A stretch of DNA of 64,000 nt from Bacteroidaceae bacterium (GTDB lineage: Bacteria; Bacteroidota; Bacteroidia; Bacteroidales; Bacteroidaceae). Below the pieces are notes generated by a model that worked only from the letters and a program-made list of their open reading frames with translations, was not told the origin of the DNA and searched no databases. A program made the translations under genes and the position numbers. The first letter of the stretch is position 1. Each line of letters begins with the position of its first letter. The stretch is taken from the NCBI GenBank assembly GCA_016302965.1, contig JAEDMP010000002.1:15839-79838 (forward strand). The letters run 5' to 3'. Below, in pieces: positions 7,521 to 16,673 of the stretch.

Positions 7521-9329
7521 TTATTCCTCGTACATCTTCTCAATCTGGGCTTTGTAGTTCTTGTTGATGACCTGCCGTTTCAGCTTCAGCGTGTTGGTCA
7601 GTTCGCCGTTCTCCATGCTGAAGTGTTCGGTGAGCAGTGTGAACTTCTTGATTTGCTCGTAGTGGGCCAGTTGCTGTTGCAGGGTAGAGATACGCTCCAT
7701 CATCATCTGATGGATCTGAGGATTGTTGCAGAGGTCTTCGCGGCTGCTGAACGCGATGTTGTGGGCGCGGGCATACTCCTCCAACAGTGAGTAGACGGGG
7801 ATGATGAGGGCCGAGACAAACTTGCGCTCGTCGGCAATGATGGCTATCTGGTCGATATAGCGGTCCACCAGCAGTTTCGACTCAATCATCTGCGGGGCGA
7901 TATACTTGCCGTTCGAGGTCTTGAAGAGGTCCTTGATACGGTCGGTGAGATAGAGCTCGCCGTCCTTCATGTAGCCGGCATCACCGGTGCGGAAGTAGCC
8001 GTCGGAGGTGAACACCTCCCTGTTCAGGTCCTCGCGGTTGTAGTAGCCGGGAGTGATGGTGGGGCCTTTGAGCAGCACTTCGCCCTGCTCGCTGATCTTC
8101 ACGTCGATATTGTCGATAGGTCTGCCCACCGAGCCGATGGTGAACACCTTGTCGAGGTGGTCGCAGCTCACGGTGGCGAGACTCTCCGTCAGTCCGTAGC
8201 CCACCACCATGTTCAGTCCGATGCTGTGTACGAACTCCTCCACGTGGGCCGATACCGTGGCTCCCGCCGTGGGGAAGATGTTGGCGTTCTCCAGTCCCAG
8301 TTCCTTGCGCACCATGCTGAACAGCGTCTTGTTGATGAGTTCATACTCTAAATGCAGGCCGAGGGGCGGACGCTTGCCGCGGCTGATATATTCGATATTG
8401 TGTTTGCGACCGATGTTCAGTGCGTTCATGAACACCTTGCGTTCTATCGCATTCGATTTCTCTATCTTCTCCATCACGCCCATGTATACCTTTTCCCAGA
8501 ATCTCGGCACGGCGCTCATGCTCGTGGGGTGTGTGTCGCGCATGGTCTTTTGCACCTCTTGGGGATAGGTGTTCACGATGAGGCTGGCACCGACAGAGAG
8601 TGCGAGCATGGTCCATCCCTTTTCGAAGATATGGGCAAAGGGGAGGAAGTTGAGCACCCGGTCCTGGTCGGAGATGGTCACGCAGCGCTGGTTGGCTCCC
8701 AGGGCGGCGATGTATTGTCCGTGGGTGAGCATCACGCCCTTGCTGTTGCCCGTGGTGCCGCTGGTATAGAGGATATTGGCCAGGTCGGTCTCGTTGGCCT
8801 GCTGGTAGAGTGCCTCCACCTCCGTTTGCCGTGGCAGGTTTTCGCCCAGTTTCAGGAAGTCGTCGAAATAGAGGGCGTTCGGGTCGTGGGCACTGATGTG
8901 CACCTGGCGGTCGAAGATGATGATTCGCTCCAGCGTGGGGCAGAGGGTGGCCACCCGGTAGGCCTTGTCATACTGGTCCTGTTCGCCTACGAAGAGGAAC
9001 CTCACCTTGGCGTCGTTCACCATGAATTCTATCTGCTGTTCGCTGCTGGTGGCATAGAAGGGGATGGTGACGGCCCGGATGCCCCATGCGCCGAAGTCGA
9101 CAAACAGGTAGGGGGCGGCGTTCTGTGAGAAGATGCCGATGTTCTCCTGGGGCTTCACACCGAGGTTCAACAGGGCGTTCGATACGACTTTGACGATATC
9201 GGAGAACTCTTGCCAGGAGTATGATTTCCATGTCTTTTCACCGAATTCACGGTATTGCATCACTGGACGGTCGCCGTATTTGCGGGCTTGGTCGTGTACT
9301 AACACTGAAAGGTGACTGACTGCTTGCAT
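7521..9329 (-). CDS. AMP-forming long-chain acyl-CoA synthetase
   Basis: Adenylates a fatty acid and transfers it to CoA. The 602-residue protein has the ANL-superfamily landmarks in order: P-loop-like ILYTSGTTGNSKGVMLTH around residue 185, VVGYGLTES near 375, and TGDAGYMKDGELYLTDRIKDL near 445, followed by the mobile C-terminal domain with the NGKYIAPQMIE segment. The architecture resembles FadD15-type long-chain ligases. The frame is open upstream to 9389, but the promoter at 9355-9385 and the ATG at 9329 (MQAVSHLSVL) set the start. It is in the same direction as prfB, 85 nt ahead of it. Confidence 0.92.
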   Translation of the reverse strand: MQAVSHLSVLVHDQARKYGDRPVMQYREFGEKTWKSYSWQEFSDIVKVVSNALLNLGVKPQENIGIFSQNAAPYLFVDFGAWGIRAVTIPFYATSSEQQIEFMVNDAKVRFLFVGEQDQYDKAYRVATLCPTLERIIIFDRQVHISAHDPNALYFDDFLKLGENLPRQTEVEALYQQANETDLANILYTSGTTGNSKGVMLTHGQYIAALGANQRCVTISDQDRVLNFLPFAHIFEKGWTMLALSVGASLIVNTYPQEVQKTMRDTHPTSMSAVPRFWEKVYMGVMEKIEKSNAIERKVFMNALNIGRKHNIEYISRGKRPPLGLHLEYELINKTLFSMVRKELGLENANIFPTAGATVSAHVEEFVHSIGLNMVVGYGLTESLATVSCDHLDKVFTIGSVGRPIDNIDVKISEQGEVLLKGPTITPGYYNREDLNREVFTSDGYFRTGDAGYMKDGELYLTDRIKDLFKTSNGKYIAPQMIESKLLVDRYIDQIAIIADERKFVSALIIPVYSLLEEYARAHNIAFSSREDLCNNPQIHQMMMERISTLQQQLAHYEQIKKFTLLTEHFSMENGELTNTLKLKRQVINKNYKAQIEKMYEE

Positions 9330-9354
9330 AGTGGTATGGTTTATATATTTTATG

Positions 9355-9385
9355 CAAAAATACGCCAAAAAGACCGAAATACAAA
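9355..9385 (-). promoter_or_regulatory. Acyl-CoA synthetase promoter
   Basis: Minus-strand TTTG (9382-9385), 19-nt spacer, TATTTTTG (9355-9362): both elements exact. It lies 25 nt ahead of the ATG at 9329. Confidence 0.85.
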
Positions 9386-9521
9386 ACAATTATTCATTTT
9401 TTTTCAAACTTTTCCCCTGTGAACGGTCATTTCTTTTCCCTACAGTGCTTGTTTCTCTCCTTCTTCCTTTCTTTTCCGTCCACAACAAGTATCTTGTACC
9501 CAGTACGCTGCATAGGATGAC

Positions 9522-9637
9522 GGCAGTACGTTGGGCTGGATGACAGCAGTACGCAGGCCAGTGTACTCCAGTACGCTGAGCAGTGTACCAGCGTACGCTG
9601 CCCGGCGTACTGCTGTCATTCAGCCCTGCGTACTGCC
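9522..9637. repeat. 116-nt near-palindrome with evenly placed GTAC sites
   Basis: Outer arms: 9522-9530 pairs with 9629-9637 (9 bp). After a 2x2 mismatch, 9533-9554 pairs with 9605-9626 (22 positions, 21 Watson-Crick plus one G-T). The 50-nt centre is a further imperfect palindrome. GTAC occurs at 9526, 9549, 9563, 9571, 9585, 9593, 9607 and 9630, with spacings 23-14-8-14-8-14-23 that are themselves symmetric. Two more GTAC sites (9496, 9503) lie just outside. It is located past the SusD terminator and upstream of the synthetase promoter, so it is probably a DNA or mobile-type element rather than part of either mRNA. The rest of the 425-nt gap (9330-9754) holds the synthetase promoter and the operon terminator. 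Confidence 0.85.
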
Positions 9638-9663
9638 AACTGAATGGAGTAAGCAGATACCAG

Positions 9664-9711
9664 CATAAAAAGGCGGCGGTGTGAGAGCATATTCTGCTGT
9701 CACACCGCCGC
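9664..9711 (-). terminator. Intrinsic terminator of the SusCD-FAS1 operon
   Basis: Minus strand: 12-bp perfect stem (9700-9711 with 9673-9684, GCGGCGGTGTGA), 15-nt loop, then CTTTTTATG. It lies 43 nt after the SusD stop. Confidence 0.9.
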
Positions 9712-9754
9712 TATTGTGTCTCACGTTTTACGGTGAGTAGTCAGGGCATCGTTG

Positions 9755-11617
9755 TTATTGGAAGGGGAGATACCACTGCGAAGGATCCGACAGATCCTTC
9801 TGCGGATTCTTGTAGGCCAGTTTCTTCTTCAGCCAAAGGCTACCGAAATTGCCTCCGTAGGTGCCGGCTGCATTCTTGTGGCGGGCCAGACGCATCAGGT
9901 CATAATAACGGGTACCTTCGAACGCAAGCTCCAGCGCATACTCATCACAGAGCAGGTCTTCCACAGCATTGATGGTGTCGTTCATCGTGTAGGCTGCAGG
10001 ATCCTTGGCCACGTCATAGGTCTGGCTGATGTAGGCCAGCTTGTTGCCTACTACAGGTTTCATCTGATAGGACGAGAGGCCGGGCGTGTAGTTCTTGTTC
10101 TTGTACTCATAGTCAGAAGTCCAGCCACAACCGCGCTGGTGAATGCCATACGATGTTTCCTTCTGGAACTTGTCTGCCGTGGCTTCGGTAATCAGCGGAT
10201 AAACCTCGGTAATCAGTTCTTTGCCCTTGGCGGTGATGTAGCCGCCAAACTCTTCAGAACCGTAATCGAGCACCGACTGGTTCAGTCCGTCCTTCAGGAT
10301 GGCAAAGGCCAGGTCGGGATAACCCATTCGGTTCAGGGCTTCTGCCAGATGGAGCCATACGGTGGCGGAGCGGTAGAGGTAAACGGTTCCGTTGGCCACC
10401 TTCGAGATCCATACCTGGGTGGAGTCATCGCCGAAGTCTTTCTCATCCGCGATGTTGTAATAACGCGTGTCGCAGATCTTGGCTGAACTCAAGCTGATGT
10501 TGTTGCCCGACTCATAGTAGTAGTAGGTGAGCGTATCGATGAGTTCGAGATAGGGGGCAGAGGGCTTCAGTTGCACCTGCTCAAACCGCGGAGTGGAACG
10601 GTTGTTGTACTTGGTCGTGCCGTAGAAATCGTAACCGTAAATCTTAGGCAGTACGCTGGTGATGCCTTTCTGGCGGTTGACGGGCATCTGCACTTCCGTG
10701 ATGTTCTCTCTATTGTTGACTTTATTCTTCTCGAGAATGAAAAGGGAGCCATAATCGCCATTATACAATATGCTAATATTCATAGGTATACGGTCATACA
10801 TCTCTTTGGGCAGGTTAAATAAATCGCCGCTACTATTGAGCAGAATACTGGATGCAGAACCCACCTTGGCGAGATAGTTCACATAGTATTTCACGGCATT
10901 CGGATAGTCGTTGTTCTCGAGATAGAGGTCGCCGAGAATCACATCAACCGGGATATATAACCGTTGCGAATTGATCTTGATTTCCAATCCCCAGTTGGTC
11001 GAACCGATGTTGAAATCGCCATGGTTGGGACAAGGGGTTCCCGAATACTGGGCCAGGTCGGGAGCCAGTTCGTTCACGATTCCTGCCAGATCCTTCATGG
11101 GGAACTGGCTCGACTCTATCTGCGAGATGCTGGTGAGCGGTTCGGTGACAAAAGGCACCTCGCCATAGTTGCGTACCAGCTGCAGATAAGCCCAGGCGCG
11201 GATGGCCTTGATGGCTACATACTCATTTTTCACCACCTCGGTGCTACCCGTCAGCAGGGAGGTGTCCCGATGGGCAATGTAATAGTTGCAGTTGTTGATG
11301 ACCCGATAGTACTGGTAGGCACTGTCATACTTGTTGGTCGTGCCGGCCGAGAACGAGGCCAGTTCCTGCAAGTTCTTGTCTGTCACGCCGGGCAACACCT
11401 CCACGAGGTCGCCGCGCATCTCGCCCTGAAGATAGTATTGGTCGGTTACGGCCTGAAGGGCCTGCAGCACACCGAATGCGTAATACATCGAGTCGGTCTT
11501 CTGGTTCATGTCAGGGTCGAACAGGTGCTGTGAGCTGTCGGTGTCGAGCATGTCTGAACAGCTGGAGACAGCGCCAAGACCCAGAAGGGCTGCTATTGCA
11601 AAAAAGATTTTTTTCAT
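9755..11617 (-). CDS. SusD/RagB-like outer-membrane lipoprotein (SusD2)
   Basis: Surface lipoprotein that acts as the lid on its SusC partner and captures ligand for TonB-dependent import. The 620-residue product has a lipoprotein signal (MKKIFFAIAALLGLGAVSSC, cysteine at 20) followed by SDMLDTD, then a SusD-like TPR-rich fold with AIRAWAYLQLVRNYGEVPFVTEPL near residue 140, and the C-terminal EYALELAFEGTRYYDLMRLARH segment diagnostic of the family. It is last in the operon, 14 nt after its SusC. The ligand is unknown; it need not be a sugar, since the operon has no carbohydrate-active enzyme. Confidence 0.93.
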   Translation of the reverse strand: MKKIFFAIAALLGLGAVSSCSDMLDTDSSQHLFDPDMNQKTDSMYYAFGVLQALQAVTDQYYLQGEMRGDLVEVLPGVTDKNLQELASFSAGTTNKYDSAYQYYRVINNCNYYIAHRDTSLLTGSTEVVKNEYVAIKAIRAWAYLQLVRNYGEVPFVTEPLTSISQIESSQFPMKDLAGIVNELAPDLAQYSGTPCPNHGDFNIGSTNWGLEIKINSQRLYIPVDVILGDLYLENNDYPNAVKYYVNYLAKVGSASSILLNSSGDLFNLPKEMYDRIPMNISILYNGDYGSLFILEKNKVNNRENITEVQMPVNRQKGITSVLPKIYGYDFYGTTKYNNRSTPRFEQVQLKPSAPYLELIDTLTYYYYESGNNISLSSAKICDTRYYNIADEKDFGDDSTQVWISKVANGTVYLYRSATVWLHLAEALNRMGYPDLAFAILKDGLNQSVLDYGSEEFGGYITAKGKELITEVYPLITEATADKFQKETSYGIHQRGCGWTSDYEYKNKNYTPGLSSYQMKPVVGNKLAYISQTYDVAKDPAAYTMNDTINAVEDLLCDEYALELAFEGTRYYDLMRLARHKNAAGTYGGNFGSLWLKKKLAYKNPQKDLSDPSQWYLPFQ

Positions 11618-11631
11618 ATTCGTTGTGATGA

Positions 11632-14600
11632 TTACAGGTTAATCTTTACACCAAAGGTGAAGGAGCGTCCCTGAGCCAGGGTGCCGCAGTCGATGCCTTG
11701 ATAGTAAACACTGTTGCCGATGCTGAACTCGGGGTCGTTGCCCGTATACTTGGTCAGCGTCAGGAGATTCTGTGCTTCTGCCCAGATGGTGAGTCCCTGG
11801 AGCCAGGTCCATGAGCCGGGAACAGGCACACGGTAGGAGAGGTTCACCGTCTTCAGACGCAGGTAACTGCCGTCTTCTATCCAGCGGTCGCTGAAGCGGT
11901 TGTTGCCCATGGGGTCGCCGTAGGCCACGCGGGGCAGTTCGGTCTGCTGACCCTCATAACGCCAGTGGCTGGTCTCTGCCACCTGCTGGTTGTACAGCGT
12001 AGCACCGGAGTTGAGGATGGAGCGCTGATAGTTGTAGACATCGTTGCCGAGACTGTAGTTCAGACCCAGGCTGAGGGTGAAATCCTTCCAGTTGATGTTG
12101 GCGAAGATGTTTCCGTAGATGTCGGGGTTGGGGTCGCCGATGACGGTGCGGTCGTTCTCGTCAATCTTGCCGTTGTGGTCACGGTCAACGAAGTGAACGT
12201 CGCCTGCCTTGAAATACTGGCGTGCTCCGGCCTGGTCTTCAAAATAGAGGTAGGTGTCACGGGTGGCGGCATCGGCCTGGGCGGTGGCTGCTCTGGCAGC
12301 GGCATCGTTGGCAAATACGCCCTCGGTCTGATAGCCGTAGAACAGGCCCACGGGGTTGTTCACAGCCGTCAGGATGGAGGCACCGTAAACCTCGGTCTCA
12401 AAGTTGCCGGCGGGGAGTTTTGTCACCTCGTTCTTGTAGTGGCCTACGGTGGCTCCTATCTCAATGCGCCAGTCCTTGGTCACTACGGGCTTGCCCGAGA
12501 CAGCCACCTCGAAGCCCGTGTTGCGCAGTTCGCCACCGTTGCACCAGTAGTTGTTGATACCAGCCACAGGGTTGCTGAAGTTCTGCAGCGTCAGCAGGTC
12601 GGTGGTGTTGTGGATAAAGTAGTCGAACGCTACGGCGAGACGGTTGTTGAACAGGCGTGATTCCAGACCGATATTCCATTTGGTCGTGGTCTCCCATTTG
12701 ATTTCGTCGTTGCCGATATTGGTCAGCTGCAGACCCGTCTTTTTGTCGTGGAACTTCACGGCGCTGAAACTGCTGCGGGCAGCATAGTTGCTGATGTCAT
12801 CATTGCCGCTCATGTCAAAGCCGGCATTCACGCGGAGATAGTTGATGCCCGCATTGCGGGGGAACCATTTCTCGTTGGTCAGCACCCATCCCAACTGAAC
12901 GCTGGGGAACACTGCCCATTTCACTCCGAACAGCCCCAGGCCGTCGGCATTCTCGCCGAAGCGGCTGTTGCTCTCGCAGAGCAGGGAGAGCGTGGCGAAG
13001 TAGCGGTTCATGTAGTTGTAGTTGGCTGAGCCATACCACTGGATGTTCTTCCACACATCGTTGATGCCCGATGTCTCGCCGCCGCTGGCGTTGAGCTGGG
13101 GATTCTTGTCGTCGGTCTGTGTGGTATAGTCCGTCAGCAGGTTGTTCGAGTCCAGCGCAAAATAGTTGTAGCGGAAACCGGCTGTCACATCCAGCGCATG
13201 GGCACCGAAATTCTTGGCCCAGTTGGCGAAGCCACCCACTGCAAAGTTGCGCTCCTCGGCAAACAGGGAGCCCACCTTGGCATACACCGTACCTAATCCT
13301 TCAACCTTGAAGGGAGGCACGCCCTCGTACGGACGGTAGTAACGCTGGGTGTTGCGGTTCAGCAGATAGTTCACCGATGCGCCCACCTTCAGTCCGTTCT
13401 TGAAATCGTAGGTAGGAGCCAGTCTCACCATGAAGTTGGTGTTCTGTACGATGTTCTTGTTGTCACCCTCACCGTTGGTGATGATGGCCATGGGGTTGGC
13501 CAACGAATATTTGGTTCCGTTGTCAATCTGGCTGAAGATATCATCGTAGGAACTCAGCAGGCTCGTAAATCCTCCCACGCGTTTGTTGTACTGGTAAGGC
13601 GACACGATGGGCGCCTTGATGGCGGCCAGGTTGGTCGGCGAGGTGATGGTGCTCTTGGTGAAATCCGAAGAGAAACCGTCGTCGAAGAGGGCCGTGTTGG
13701 TACGTGAGATGGAGATGTCGAACTTCGTCATGAGGTTGCGGAACACCTCGATGTCGGTGTTGAAGCGCAGGTTCATGCGGTCGAAGCCCGTGTTCTTCAC
13801 GGTTCCTTCGGCATCCATATACCCTACCGAAAGGTTGTACATACCCACGTCGTCACCACCCTGTACATTGATGCTGTAGTTCTGGGTCAGAGCGGTGCGA
13901 TAGACATAGTCCTGCCAGTCGGTATTGTTGTGGTAGATGTTGTAATAATAACCATTGGGGTCGTCGTTGAGGAAACGGAAGGCGATGTTCCTGTCCTTCA
14001 GTTCTGGCATCGTGCCGAGCATCTCCGTGGCGTAGGTGCGATACTGAGAGGCGTTCATCATCGTCTGCGTCTGGGGCACCAGGCTGACGCCCACTGATAT
14101 GTTGGCATCGATGCGCGTGGCCATGCTGCGGCCGCGCTTGGTATCAATCAGGATGACACCGTTTGCACCTCTCGAACCGTAGAGTGCTGTGGCATTCTTC
14201 AGCACGGTCACCTTCTCGATGTCGTCGGTAGAGATGTTGGCCAGCATGTTGTTGAAGTGGCCGAGGTGCAGGGAGCTCCGGGTGTACTGCATGTCGAGTT
14301 CCACACCGTCGAGGATAACCAGCGGTTGGGCATTGGAGTTGATGGAGTTGAGGCCGCGGATGAACATGGCGGCACCTCCTTCGGCTACACCTGAACGGAG
14401 GATGGCGTGTACATCAGCACCGAGTTTGTTGCCGATTTCCTGGTCGATGGTGGCTGCGGTCTGGGTGGAGGTAAACTCGCGCGATGCCGTGATGTCCGTT
14501 CCTTTGCCGTAGAGCGGCAGGAACTGGTCGCTGAGCATCTCGATGCCAATCGTCTGGGTCGAGTCGTAAGCCGCCACGGACACCTGCTGTGAGAGGAAGG

Positions 14601-14868
14601 CATCGGCATGAACGTAGAGGGCGGTGATGTGGGTAGGCACCTTGATGGTGAACGTACCGTTTGCCTCGGTCATGGCCGTATAACGCACGTTGCCCAATGC
14701 CTGCAGTTGGATACCTGCCAATGGGGCTTTCGAAACGTGGTCGACCACCTTGCCCTTGAGAGTTTTCAACTGCGCCATGCCGGGCAGTGCAGCAGTGAGG
14801 GCTATTGCGCTGAAGGCCAGTCTGAGACCGGACATGCGCATATCATGGATGGTGAATAGGGTTTTCAT
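11632..14868 (-). CDS. SusC/RagA-like TonB-dependent transporter (SusC2)
   Basis: Outer-membrane import channel powered by TonB. The 1078 residues comprise a signal peptide (about 1-32, ending near GMAQ), a carboxypeptidase-regulatory-like domain starting LKGKVVDHVSKAPLAG, a plug with LGADVHAILRSGVAEGGAAMFIRG and ATALYGSRGANGVILIDTKRG (near residues 150-250), then a 22-strand-type barrel ending GRSFTFGVKINL. The ATG overlaps the stop of the preceding FAS1 gene by 4 nt (ATGA), so the two are translationally coupled. SusD2 follows at 14 nt. Confidence 0.94.
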   Translation of the reverse strand: MKTLFTIHDMRMSGLRLAFSAIALTAALPGMAQLKTLKGKVVDHVSKAPLAGIQLQALGNVRYTAMTEANGTFTIKVPTHITALYVHADAFLSQQVSVAAYDSTQTIGIEMLSDQFLPLYGKGTDITASREFTSTQTAATIDQEIGNKLGADVHAILRSGVAEGGAAMFIRGLNSINSNAQPLVILDGVELDMQYTRSSLHLGHFNNMLANISTDDIEKVTVLKNATALYGSRGANGVILIDTKRGRSMATRIDANISVGVSLVPQTQTMMNASQYRTYATEMLGTMPELKDRNIAFRFLNDDPNGYYYNIYHNNTDWQDYVYRTALTQNYSINVQGGDDVGMYNLSVGYMDAEGTVKNTGFDRMNLRFNTDIEVFRNLMTKFDISISRTNTALFDDGFSSDFTKSTITSPTNLAAIKAPIVSPYQYNKRVGGFTSLLSSYDDIFSQIDNGTKYSLANPMAIITNGEGDNKNIVQNTNFMVRLAPTYDFKNGLKVGASVNYLLNRNTQRYYRPYEGVPPFKVEGLGTVYAKVGSLFAEERNFAVGGFANWAKNFGAHALDVTAGFRYNYFALDSNNLLTDYTTQTDDKNPQLNASGGETSGINDVWKNIQWYGSANYNYMNRYFATLSLLCESNSRFGENADGLGLFGVKWAVFPSVQLGWVLTNEKWFPRNAGINYLRVNAGFDMSGNDDISNYAARSSFSAVKFHDKKTGLQLTNIGNDEIKWETTTKWNIGLESRLFNNRLAVAFDYFIHNTTDLLTLQNFSNPVAGINNYWCNGGELRNTGFEVAVSGKPVVTKDWRIEIGATVGHYKNEVTKLPAGNFETEVYGASILTAVNNPVGLFYGYQTEGVFANDAAARAATAQADAATRDTYLYFEDQAGARQYFKAGDVHFVDRDHNGKIDENDRTVIGDPNPDIYGNIFANINWKDFTLSLGLNYSLGNDVYNYQRSILNSGATLYNQQVAETSHWRYEGQQTELPRVAYGDPMGNNRFSDRWIEDGSYLRLKTVNLSYRVPVPGSWTWLQGLTIWAEAQNLLTLTKYTGNDPEFSIGNSVYYQGIDCGTLAQGRSFTFGVKINL

Positions 14869-16652
14869 CTTGATTCAGCGTTTGATTTAGTAATTTCGGT
14901 CGGTATCAGCAGGATGCCGGCAATACGCAAGTCGCGTGAGTAGAGCTGTGAGTAGAAGTCTTTGTTGGCCGTGTCGAATTTGGGCGCAATAATCTTCAGG
15001 TTAGGATAGCAGTTGCTCAGCCCTACGTAGCTCACGGGGAAGGTGAAGTCGCCGAGATAGACGGCATCCACCTTGGTGATATCGTTCTTGAAGGCCCATT
15101 CATCCATCTTGTCGGCAGCCGTCTTCGGACCTGTCGATGAGCCCTCAGGTTTCGTGGGGTGGAAGTAATGTTCTGCCATCTTCTTTGTGCTGGGATTGTA
15201 ATAGCGCAGGGAGGCGTTGAAGAGCGTCTGCTTCATCTCGGCGTCGGGGTCATAACTGCTGTAGTCGGCATCGGCACAAGGGGGAACCATGATGCAGTAG
15301 ATGCTGTAAGACGAGGACATGATGTCGCCGCTGAGGTTATAGAAGGCGGTCTCGTCGCCCACCAACTTCGCCTTGATCCACTGGAAGCTCAGGTCATAAC
15401 TCCAATAGATGTTGTCGGGATAACCTGGGATATTCAGCATGCCCACACCCTCATTGAAAGTCGAGATGGTGATGTTCTTCGGCTCCGTGGCGTTCTTGTA
15501 GGCACCCATACGCATGGTGACCAGGCAGGGTTTATAGGTCTCCCAGGGCTTGAATGCCAGAGAGTCAACCAAGAACCCCGTTCCGTTGCTCATCTGGATG
15601 GCTGCGCCTGTCTGCTGGCTCAGCAGTTCGGCCGGATTGGAGAATTTGTAGCGGTTTGTCGACATCAGCGTGTCGCCTGTTGTTCCCTCGCTCAGCCAGG
15701 TGTTGTAGAGGTTGTTGTTGCTGAACACCAGGGTGGATGCGATGGCCTTGCGTGTGAGCGAGTCAGAGAGGTAAGAGGCGTTCACCTCATCTTTCAGGCT
15801 GTCCTGTTTCTGCGTGGTATTGTTCATGTAGTAACGTTCGCCGAGGATGGTGCCATTGCCATAGTTGAAGTTACTCTTGACGGTGGCATAGCTCTTCTCC
15901 CAGGCTTCGTTGGTGGGCAGGAGCATGGTGTAGGTACTGTCCTCGTTGTCCAGGTTGCATCTGATGCCGTCCAGGAATGCGTTGGAAATGATCATCACCG
16001 AGTCTTCGTAGGTCTGGATACCATCCACGATGGGACCGGCCACACTGTTCTGCTCGTCCAGTTCCTGCATTTCATATCTCATCACATAGTTGGACAGGGA
16101 GTCCGTCTCCTTGTTGGCAGTGAGATATTCGTAGAAGTTATAGCGGTAGACAGCCTCTCCCGACAACTGGTGTATCACACCGTTGAGGGCGGCCAGATTG
16201 CTCTTCGCGATGGTCTGTCCGCCGAACGAGGAGGCGTTGTCATCCGCCGTTCCCTTGAAGACGTATGATTTCTCGTTGAGCGTGATGATGCGCTTGTCCA
16301 CGGGCGATGAGATATAGTGGTTGTAGTCTGCGATGTGGTTCTCCACAAACTGGAAGCGCAGGGTGGCACTGTCGGCATTCTGCCATTTGGCCAGGTCAAT
16401 ATGGTTGTTGAGCGGAGCCCATACCGTATAGAAACGGGAGGAAGAGAGCTCCTTGTCATAGCCGCTCTTTTTCACCAGGGCGGCAAACTCCGATAACTCA
16501 GGGGTTGAGTTGATGTTCTCCCAAAGTGTCTGGGCTGCCGTAGGCGACTGCTCGGCAGGTGCTTCGTTGTAGTCATCAAAATCGGAGCAGGATGAGGCAG
16601 TGAGCATGCCCGCTGCCATCATCGTTATTCCTATATATTGAATATGTTTCAT
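14865..16652 (-). CDS. FAS1 (fasciclin) domain lipoprotein C, 595 residues
   Basis: Predicted surface lipoprotein: signal and lipobox MLTASSC (cysteine at residue 22), then acidic SDFDDYNEAP, which could serve as a surface-export signal. FAS1 hallmarks: LSEFAALVKKSGYDKELSS followed by the FYTVWAPLNNHID segment (near 50-90), FVENHIADYNHYIS and LAALNGVIHQLSG; a second diverged unit with YTMLLPTNEAWEKSYATV near residue 245. The C-terminal third has no recognised domain. Wedged between another FAS1 gene and SusC2, it probably contributes to ligand capture or adhesion with the SusCD complex. That role is inferred from context. Confidence 0.8.
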   Translation of the reverse strand: MKHIQYIGITMMAAGMLTASSCSDFDDYNEAPAEQSPTAAQTLWENINSTPELSEFAALVKKSGYDKELSSSRFYTVWAPLNNHIDLAKWQNADSATLRFQFVENHIADYNHYISSPVDKRIITLNEKSYVFKGTADDNASSFGGQTIAKSNLAALNGVIHQLSGEAVYRYNFYEYLTANKETDSLSNYVMRYEMQELDEQNSVAGPIVDGIQTYEDSVMIISNAFLDGIRCNLDNEDSTYTMLLPTNEAWEKSYATVKSNFNYGNGTILGERYYMNNTTQKQDSLKDEVNASYLSDSLTRKAIASTLVFSNNNLYNTWLSEGTTGDTLMSTNRYKFSNPAELLSQQTGAAIQMSNGTGFLVDSLAFKPWETYKPCLVTMRMGAYKNATEPKNITISTFNEGVGMLNIPGYPDNIYWSYDLSFQWIKAKLVGDETAFYNLSGDIMSSSYSIYCIMVPPCADADYSSYDPDAEMKQTLFNASLRYYNPSTKKMAEHYFHPTKPEGSSTGPKTAADKMDEWAFKNDITKVDAVYLGDFTFPVSYVGLSNCYPNLKIIAPKFDTANKDFYSQLYSRDLRIAGILLIPTEITKSNAESR

Positions 16653-16673
16653 AATTTCTGCTTGGATGAGGGT

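Noticed and set aside
9522..9637. Palindrome as the terminator of the SusCD operon
   Set aside because: A better terminator (12-bp stem plus T run) lies nearer the stop at 9664-9711; the palindrome is not followed by a T run on either strand.
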